Positions 59,409 to 64,000 of a stretch of DNA of 64,000 nucleotides are shown here, piece by piece. Each line of letters starts with the position of its first letter. Position 1 is the first letter of the stretch. The DNA is from Streptomyces sp. CB01249 (lineage in GTDB: Bacteria > Actinomycetota > Actinomycetes > Streptomycetales > Streptomycetaceae), in contig NZ_LISW01000002.1 in the NCBI RefSeq assembly GCF_001905735.1, positions 124,001 through 188,000 of the forward strand, written 5' to 3'. A program made the position numbers and the translations under genes. The notes below the pieces were generated by a model. The model had not been told where the DNA came from. It did no database searches and saw only the letters and a program-made list of their open reading frames with translations.

Positions 59409-60087
59409 GGCGGGTCCAGCCTTCCAGTACGGGTATGAGCTTCCCGAACGCCTCGGTCAGCGCGGTCAGCGCGTCGCCGATGCGCCAGGCGTCGCGGTCG
59501 CGCGGGCCGACGACGTTCGACACGGCCCTGATCTCCAGGACCGGTACGCCGGCCAGGTCCGCCGCCTCCGCGACCCCGAAGCCCTCCATGGACTCGGCGA
59601 CCGCGTGCGGGTGGGCGGCCAGCAGCGCGGCGGTGCGGTCCGCCGTGCCGGTGACGGTGGAGACGGTGAGGATGTCCCCGGCCGTCGCCCCGGTCGCCTC
59701 GGCGGCGGCGCGTACGAGGGAGCGGGGCGGGAGGTGCGCGGCGCGGCCGAAGCCGAGCTCGGTCACGGGCACGAAGCCCTCCGGCGTGTCCGCGCCCAGG
59801 TCCGCCGCGACGACGCGGCGGGACACGGCCAGCGAGCCGAGCGGGGCGACCGGCGCGAAGCCGCCGCCGATGCCCGCCGAGACCGCCAGGTCGTAGCGGT
59901 CCGCCGCCAGCGCGAACGCCGTCGACGCCGCCGAGGCGGCCGGGCCCGCGCCGCCCGCGAGCACGTCCAGCGGGCCGGCGCGGTGGATCTCCGCGCCGCG
60001 AATCCAGTGGACCGCCGGCTCGTCCCCGTACGCACGCGTGACCGCGTCCCGTTCCACCGGGACCGCGGTCACGACGAGTACACGCAC
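59383..60087 (-). CDS. mqnB: Futalosine hydrolase
   Basis: 234-aa nucleosidase (MTAN/purine phosphorylase fold) that removes hypoxanthine from futalosine. The opening VLVVTAVPVERDAVTRAYG, the GIGGGFAPVA and VTGTADRTAAL stretches, and the catalytic ESMEGFGVAEAADLAGVPVLEIRAVSNVVGPRDRDAW place it in the futalosine hydrolase group. The start is the GTG at 60085-60087, one base after the DUF2771 stop. The 3' end overlaps mqnD by 26 bases. Co-transcribed with both neighbours. Confidence 0.94.
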   Translation of the reverse strand: MRVLVVTAVPVERDAVTRAYGDEPAVHWIRGAEIHRAGPLDVLAGGAGPAASAASTAFALAADRYDLAVSAGIGGGFAPVAPLGSLAVSRRVVAADLGADTPEGFVPVTELGFGRAAHLPPRSLVRAAAEATGATAGDILTVSTVTGTADRTAALLAAHPHAVAESMEGFGVAEAADLAGVPVLEIRAVSNVVGPRDRDAWRIGDALTALTEAFGKLIPVLEGWTRHDRDDTAD

Positions 60088-60088
60088 G

Positions 60089-60571
60089 TCAGTCGGACTT
60101 CTCCAGCTTGAAGTGCCAGATGCCGATGACCTTCGCACCCTTGGTCTCCACGATGCTGACCTGGGAGTTCTTCGGCGCGGCCCCCTCGGTCTGGGTGGAG
60201 AAGAAGGCGCTGCCGTTGATGGACCGGTAGGTCTTCTTGGAGGGCTCCGGCTCGCCGCGCTGGCCGTCGAGGAAGAGGGTCCAGCCGTTGTCCGCGATGT
60301 CCGGGTCGACACCGAAGTGCACCGTGTCGGTCATCGAGACCTTGATGCTCTTCTCGGCCTTCTTGTTGAGGCACTTCTGCGCCTCGGAGTTCTCGAGGGC
60401 CTTGCCGTCGTTGTAGCAGGCGGCCTCGGAACTCACCGAGTTGTCGCCGACCGTCACGGTGGCGAGCGGCGTCGGCTTGTCGCAGGCGGAGAGGACGAGG
60501 AGTCCCGCGGACACGGCACCAAGAGCGACGCCGATTCGACGGCCCTTACCGGAGAAGAACGCAACGGTCAT
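60089..60571 (-). CDS. DUF2771 lipoprotein
   Basis: 160-aa secreted lipoprotein. The lipobox VLSAC gives Cys30 after a signal GRRIGVALGAVSAGLLVLSAC. The ~120-aa mature domain has the DUF2771 pattern (PLATVTVGDNSVSSEAACYNDGKALENSEAQKCLNKKAEKSIKVSMTDTVHFGVDPDIADNGWTLFL). DUF2771 is actinomycete-specific and typically found next to mqnB; its role is unknown, and a link to respiratory or membrane function is only contextual. It is second in the MFS-DUF2771-mqnB-mqnD unit. Confidence 0.92.
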   Translation of the reverse strand: MTVAFFSGKGRRIGVALGAVSAGLLVLSACDKPTPLATVTVGDNSVSSEAACYNDGKALENSEAQKCLNKKAEKSIKVSMTDTVHFGVDPDIADNGWTLFLDGQRGEPEPSKKTYRSINGSAFFSTQTEGAAPKNSQVSIVETKGAKVIGIWHFKLEKSD

Positions 60572-60598
60572 GGGCCGAAGGCTATCGGTCGCTCCCGC

Positions 60599-62032
60599 TC
60601 ACGCCACGCGGGGGTGCGGCGAGCCGCGCCGCGCGGCGCCCAGCAGCCCCCGTACGGAGGCGGCAGCGCCGAGCGCGAGCAGCCCGGCGGCGACGGACAT
60701 GCCCAGTACGCCGTTGAGGGGGAGGGCGATGCCGATCGCGCCGCCCACCACCCAGGCCATCTGGAGCAGCGTCTCGGAGCGGGCGAACGCGGAGGTCCGC
60801 ACCTCCTCCGGCACGTCGCGCTGGATCATCGCGTCCAGCGACAGCTTCGACAGCGCCTGGGTGAGCCCCGCCGTCGCGGCGAGCGCGGCGACCATGACCG
60901 TGGAGAAGAAGACGGCCGCCAGGACCGCCACGCCCAGGGCCAGGGCCAGCACCGAGGCGACGATGATCTCCGGGCCGCGCGCCCGCAGCCAGGAGCCGAC
61001 CGCCGTGCCCAGCGCGTTGCCCACGCCCGCCGCCACGCCGACGATGCCCAGCGAGATCGCGGCGCTCTGCCCGGCGAGCGGGTGCTCGCGCAGCAGGAAC
61101 GCCAGGAAGAAGATCAGGAACCCGGAGAGCGCGCGGTGGGCCGCGTTGGCCTGGAGGCCGTGCAGCACGGACGGGCCGACCGACCGCAGTCCCGGCCGCC
61201 GCTCGCGCCCCTTGGCCCCGGTCTTGGCTCCGTTCTTGGTCCCGGCCTTGTTTCCGGGCTTCGTGGCGGACGGCCGCGGCTCGCTCCCGCCGTGCGGCGG
61301 TACGAGCTGCGCCCGGCGCTCGCCCTTCGCCGAGTCCACCTTGGGCGGCAGCGTGAACGCCAGGATCCCGCCGCCGACGAAGATCGCGCACGCGCCGTAC
61401 AGCGGCCACTGCGGGCCGATCGTCTGGAGCCCCGCCCCGATGGGCGCGGCGGCCCCGGTGGCCAGCAGCCCGGCGAGGGTCACCCGTGAGTTGGCCTTCA
61501 CCAGCGAGAACTTCGGTGGCAGCAGACGCGGTACGACGGCGCTGCGCACCACTCCGTACGCCTTCGAGCAGACCAGTACGCCGAGTGCCGCCGGGTACAG
61601 CTCCAGGTCGCCGGTGGCGACCGCGCCCGACATGGTCAGCGCCAGCACCGCCCGCGCCAGCATGGATCCGGCCATCGCGGCCCGGCGGCCGTGCGGCAGG
61701 CGGTCCAGGAGCGGGCCGATGACCGGGGCCAGCAGGATGAACGGCGCCATCGTCACCGCGAGGTACAGCGCGACGCGGCCGCGTGCCTGGTCGGTCGGTA
61801 CGGAGAAGAACACGGTGGACGCGAGCGCGACGGTGATCATCACATCGCCCGCGCCGTTCACCGCGTGCAGCTCGATCAGCTTGCCGAGGCCGCTCTCGCC
61901 GGCGCCGTGCGCGTGGGTCGCCTTGCGGATGGAGCGGGCGGTGCCGGTGAAGGGGACGCGCAGGGCATGACCGATCGACCGGCCCGCACTGCGGAGCGGG
62001 CCGGGACCGTCGTGCGACCTGGCTGAAGCCAC
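60599..62032 (-). CDS. MFS transporter, unknown substrate
   Basis: 477-aa membrane protein with about 12 hydrophobic segments and a basic N-terminal tail. Motif-A-like GPLLDRLPHGRRAAMAG lies after the first pairs, and a Lys/Gly-rich cytosolic loop (SATKPGNKAGTKNGAKTGAKGRERRPGL) separates the two halves. It precedes DUF2771 and mqnB with only 27 bp between, so it is transcribed with the menaquinone genes. The Streptomyces position is conserved, but the substrate is not known. The start is a GTG at 62030-62032; no ribosome site is obvious. Confidence 0.86.
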   Translation of the reverse strand: MASARSHDGPGPLRSAGRSIGHALRVPFTGTARSIRKATHAHGAGESGLGKLIELHAVNGAGDVMITVALASTVFFSVPTDQARGRVALYLAVTMAPFILLAPVIGPLLDRLPHGRRAAMAGSMLARAVLALTMSGAVATGDLELYPAALGVLVCSKAYGVVRSAVVPRLLPPKFSLVKANSRVTLAGLLATGAAAPIGAGLQTIGPQWPLYGACAIFVGGGILAFTLPPKVDSAKGERRAQLVPPHGGSEPRPSATKPGNKAGTKNGAKTGAKGRERRPGLRSVGPSVLHGLQANAAHRALSGFLIFFLAFLLREHPLAGQSAAISLGIVGVAAGVGNALGTAVGSWLRARGPEIIVASVLALALGVAVLAAVFFSTVMVAALAATAGLTQALSKLSLDAMIQRDVPEEVRTSAFARSETLLQMAWVVGGAIGIALPLNGVLGMSVAAGLLALGAAASVRGLLGAARRGSPHPRVA

Positions 62033-62456
62033 TTGGTCATAGTGCCCCAGGACCGGGCAACGCGAACCGGCATCCTGGCGGGGCGCGGTGGGGACCGCCC
62101 CGTCGGGTCAGTGACGGGGCGGGTCGCGGTGGATGTCGGTTCGGCGCGAAACGGTTGTCCGCGGGGCTCGTCTCCGGGGCCGCGCGGGGTGCGGAAACTG
62201 CGGCGTTTCGGACGGCAGGTGGGCGGGGAGCGGCGGAGAGGGTAGCGTGCGTAGCGCGCCACCGGCGGTTGTTCTCGGCCGCGCGCCTCTCTTCGATCCC
62301 GCAGAATGGATTACGGAAGGCGTGCCCGAGGTTGGCTCAACGGGTGTGGACGTCGACGCGGCCCTCAGGTCCGCTCCGTCCACGACCGTATGGCCGAAAT
62401 CGATGGTCGATGTGCTGGCGCGCTCGTGAGACTGGCGTAGGAGAGAAGCGAGACCT
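62033..62456. other. 424-bp spacer between MFS and DUF3027 genes
   Basis: Probably holds the promoters of the divergent genes. A hairpin CCGCCCCGTC (62095-62104) / GACGGGGCGG (62113-62122) is present. No coding frame is convincing; the plus-strand frame at 62133-62429 has only moderate third-position GC. Confidence 0.6.
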
Positions 62457-63365
62457 GTGAGTGCTGCGACGACGCGAGGCCGTTCGGCCCGTACCGCCCG
62501 TACCCCCGCTCCCGACCGTTTGTGCGCCGAGGCGGTAGACCTCGCCCGCACGGCGGCGGAGGAGGCGGCCGCGCCGGGGATCGTGGGTGAGCATGTGGCG
62601 GTGGTCTCCGAGGGGGACCGGGTCGTCACGCACTACTTCGAGTGCAAGGACCCCGGATACCGGGGCTGGCGCTGGGCCGTGACGGTGGCCCGGGCCTCCC
62701 GCGCGAAGAACGTCACCCTGGACGAGACCGTGCTGCTGCCGGGCTCCGACGCGCTGCTCGCCCCGGAGTGGGTGCCGTGGAGCGAGCGGCTGCGGCCGGG
62801 CGACATGGGTCCGGGGGACCTGCTGCCGACCGAGTCGGACGACCTGCGGCTCGAACCCGGCTACACGGGGGCGGACGAGCCGCTGCCGAACGCGCCGGCC
62901 ACCGACGAGCTGGCCGACCTGGTGGACGTCGAGGACGCGGAGCTGACGACGCGCCCGGACCCGGCCGCGCGCGGATCGATCGCGGCGGTGGCGGAAGAGC
63001 TCGGCATGCGGCGGGTGCGGGTGCTGTCGCGTTACGGGCTGCACTCGGCGGCGGACCGCTGGGACGAGGAGTTCGGCCCCAAGACCCCGATGGCACAGGC
63101 CGCGCCGGCCTCGTGCGTCTCCTGCGCCTTCCTGGTCCCGCTGTCGGGCTCGCTGCGGCAGGCGTTCGGGGTGTGCGCGAACGAGTTCGGTCCGGCGGAC
63201 GGGCATGTGGTGTCGCTGTCGTACGGGTGCGGGGGGCACTCGGAGGCGGCGGTCATGCCGAAGCCGCCGGCGGCGGTGCCGCATCGGCTGGACACGATGC
63301 GGGTGGATGAGTACGCGTTGCACGATGAGGCCCGGGGGGTCTCGGGGGACCTGGGGCACGCGTAG
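62457..63365 (+). CDS. DUF3027 family protein
   Basis: 302-aa soluble actinomycete protein with the DUF3027 opening LCAEAVDLARTAAEEAAAPGIVGEHVAVVSEGDRVVTHYFECKDPGYRGWRWAVTVARA. A central EWVPWSERLRPGDMGPGDLLP follows. The C-terminal part has CVSCAFLVPLSG, FGVCANEFGPADGHVVSLSYGCGGHSE, a likely metal-binding set of Cys/His. The reaction is unknown. The start is a GTG at 62457. It is followed by a repeat element and then the GHKL gene. Confidence 0.9.
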   Translation: MSAATTRGRSARTARTPAPDRLCAEAVDLARTAAEEAAAPGIVGEHVAVVSEGDRVVTHYFECKDPGYRGWRWAVTVARASRAKNVTLDETVLLPGSDALLAPEWVPWSERLRPGDMGPGDLLPTESDDLRLEPGYTGADEPLPNAPATDELADLVDVEDAELTTRPDPAARGSIAAVAEELGMRRVRVLSRYGLHSAADRWDEEFGPKTPMAQAAPASCVSCAFLVPLSGSLRQAFGVCANEFGPADGHVVSLSYGCGGHSEAAVMPKPPAAVPHRLDTMRVDEYALHDEARGVSGDLGHA

Positions 63366-63427
63366 CCGGACTTCGCCCGGGGCCGCGCTGTGGCCGGGTG
63401 GGCCGGGAGCGGGCGGGCAGGCGGTGG

Positions 63428-63460
63428 AACCCAGCCTGTCCGGCGATTGAGGACGGAAGC
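63428..63460. repeat. Intergenic repeat element, copy 5
   Basis: AACCCAGCCTGTCCGGCGA TTGAGGACGGAAG, the same core as copies 1 and 4 with two base changes. It lies between DUF3027 and the GHKL ATPase gene. Confidence 0.78.
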
Positions 63461-63536
63461 CTTCGGGTGGGGTCGGCCGGGTTCGCGTGGACCGTGGGCC
63501 GGGGTCCCTGACCCTTGACCGAGAGGGAGCACGCGC

Positions 63537-64000
63537 ATGGGCATCAACGCGACGGAGGGCGATCCGTTCGGCACCGCGCGGTTGCGGCGTGGCGTGCTCG
63601 CCGCCTGGGGCGCCGGACCCGCCCGGTTCCGGGAGGACGCCAACGCCGAGGAGGACCTCGCGCTCGGCGGCTACCGCGACCGCCTCGTGGTCGAGCTGGC
63701 CCAGAACGCCGCCGACGCGGCCGCCCGGGCCGGAACCCCGGGCCGTCTCCGGCTCACGCTGCACCCGGCAGCGGACGGCGCCCCCGCCGTGCTCGCCGCC
63801 GCGAACACAGGCGCCCCCCTGGACGCCACCGGCGTCGAATCGCTGTCCACGCTGCGCGCCTCCGCGAAGCGCGAGGGGCACGAGGGCGCCGTGGGCCGCT
63901 TCGGCGTCGGGTTCGCCGCCGTCCTCGCGGTCAGCGACGAGCCGGCGGTCGTCGGCCGGCACGGCGGCGTCCGCTGGTCCCTCGCGGAGGCCCGCGAACT
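63537..64000 (+). CDS. GHKL (Hsp90-like/sacsin N-terminal) ATPase, 5' portion; cut by window end
   Basis: The first 154 residues are visible. The N-box is RLVVELAQNAADAAARAG (Glu, Asn, Asp for Mg-ATP). The G1-like turn is LAAANTGAPLDATGVESLSTLRASAKR, and G2 is GRFGVGFAAVLAVSD. This matches bacterial proteins annotated as sacsin N-terminal ATP-binding-like, of unknown function and usually ~1000 aa. The ATG at 63537 has GGGAGC seven bases upstream. The downstream domain composition cannot be judged here. Confidence 0.85.
   Translation, partial: MGINATEGDPFGTARLRRGVLAAWGAGPARFREDANAEEDLALGGYRDRLVVELAQNAADAAARAGTPGRLRLTLHPAADGAPAVLAAANTGAPLDATGVESLSTLRASAKREGHEGAVGRFGVGFAAVLAVSDEPAVVGRHGGVRWSLAEARE

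Noticed and set aside
62133..62429. Plus-strand frame of 98 codons upstream of DUF3027
   Set aside because: Only moderate third-position GC, no ribosome site and no motif; spacer is more likely a promoter region.
1..64000. tRNA, rRNA, CRISPR array, transposase or integrase
   Set aside because: Read through by eye on both strands: no cloverleaf-type GGTTCGAxTCC arm, repeat-spacer array or recombinase protein was seen. A tRNAscan-type search would be decisive.

Overview
The window is a stretch of high-GC actinomycete chromosome, almost certainly from a Streptomyces. Support comes from the strong G/C bias at third codon positions, frequent GTG/TTG starts, GGAGG-type ribosome binding sites, actinomycete-only families (DUF397, DUF2771, DUF3027, DUF4031, XRE/DUF5753 pairs, mycothiol-type maleylpyruvate isomerase fold), futalosine-pathway menaquinone genes, and TGGGAGCGCTCCCA sites typical of CebR-controlled cellulases. 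It is mostly core/near-core chromosome, opening inside groEL2 and ending inside a GHKL (sacsin-like) ATPase gene. I see no tRNA, rRNA, CRISPR array, insertion sequence or integrase.

Layout. 1-6.2 kb: groEL2 3' part, a TetR regulator divergent from a CocE-type hydrolase, and a secreted beta-helix glycoside hydrolase. 6.2-12.7 kb: small metabolic and regulatory genes (pterin dehydratase/glyoxalase fusion, ArsR + MFS efflux pair, VapBC toxin-antitoxin, DinB protein, two small secreted proteins, the second of lower GC). 12.7-18.8 kb: an accessory block with a winged-helix/zinc-ribbon protein, an APH-like kinase, an aldo/keto reductase, a JmjC/cupin oxygenase, an unannotated 55-aa peptide gene, and a divergent XRE-TPR regulator plus NUDIX hydrolase. 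18.8-25.8 kb: orphan hemC, nitroreductase, DUF397/XRE pair, a four-gene overlapping operon ending in an inositol-monophosphatase-like gene, Uma2 and a secreted FG-GAP protein. 26-29.5 kb: the MurNAc recycling operon murR-murQ-EIIBC. 29.6-38.3 kb: small hypothetical genes, Cml-type MFS, HD and GNAT proteins, tandem paralogues, a CopA copper ATPase with a CsoR-like operator, and CutC. 38.3-41.4 kb: a repeat-rich spacer and a CebR-controlled GH9 cellulase. 41.4-50.8 kb: HelD-type RNA polymerase motor ATPase, XPB helicase, a helicase-C/WYL protein, membrane proteins and a HAD hydrolase. 50.8-58.6 kb: glycosyltransferase, a frameshifted gene, cold-shock protein, LuxR-type regulator and a 1340-aa secreted SLT/SGNH protein. 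58.5-62 kb: MFS-DUF2771-mqnB-mqnD. 62.4-64 kb: DUF3027 and the start of the GHKL ATPase.

The most interesting candidate for an undescribed system is at about 14.7-18.8 kb. A 55-residue peptide gene with a strong ribosome binding site sits directly upstream of a JmjC oxygenase and an aldo/keto reductase. It is transcribed divergently from an XRE-TPR regulator, and a perfect 10-bp inverted repeat lies between the two. This has the architecture of a ribosomally made, oxidatively modified peptide (RiPP-like) locus. Its product and chemistry are inference only.

Several regulatory circuits can be read directly: perfect palindromes between tetR/cocE, arsR/MFS and upstream of vapB, murR and copA, and paired CebR boxes before the cellulase.
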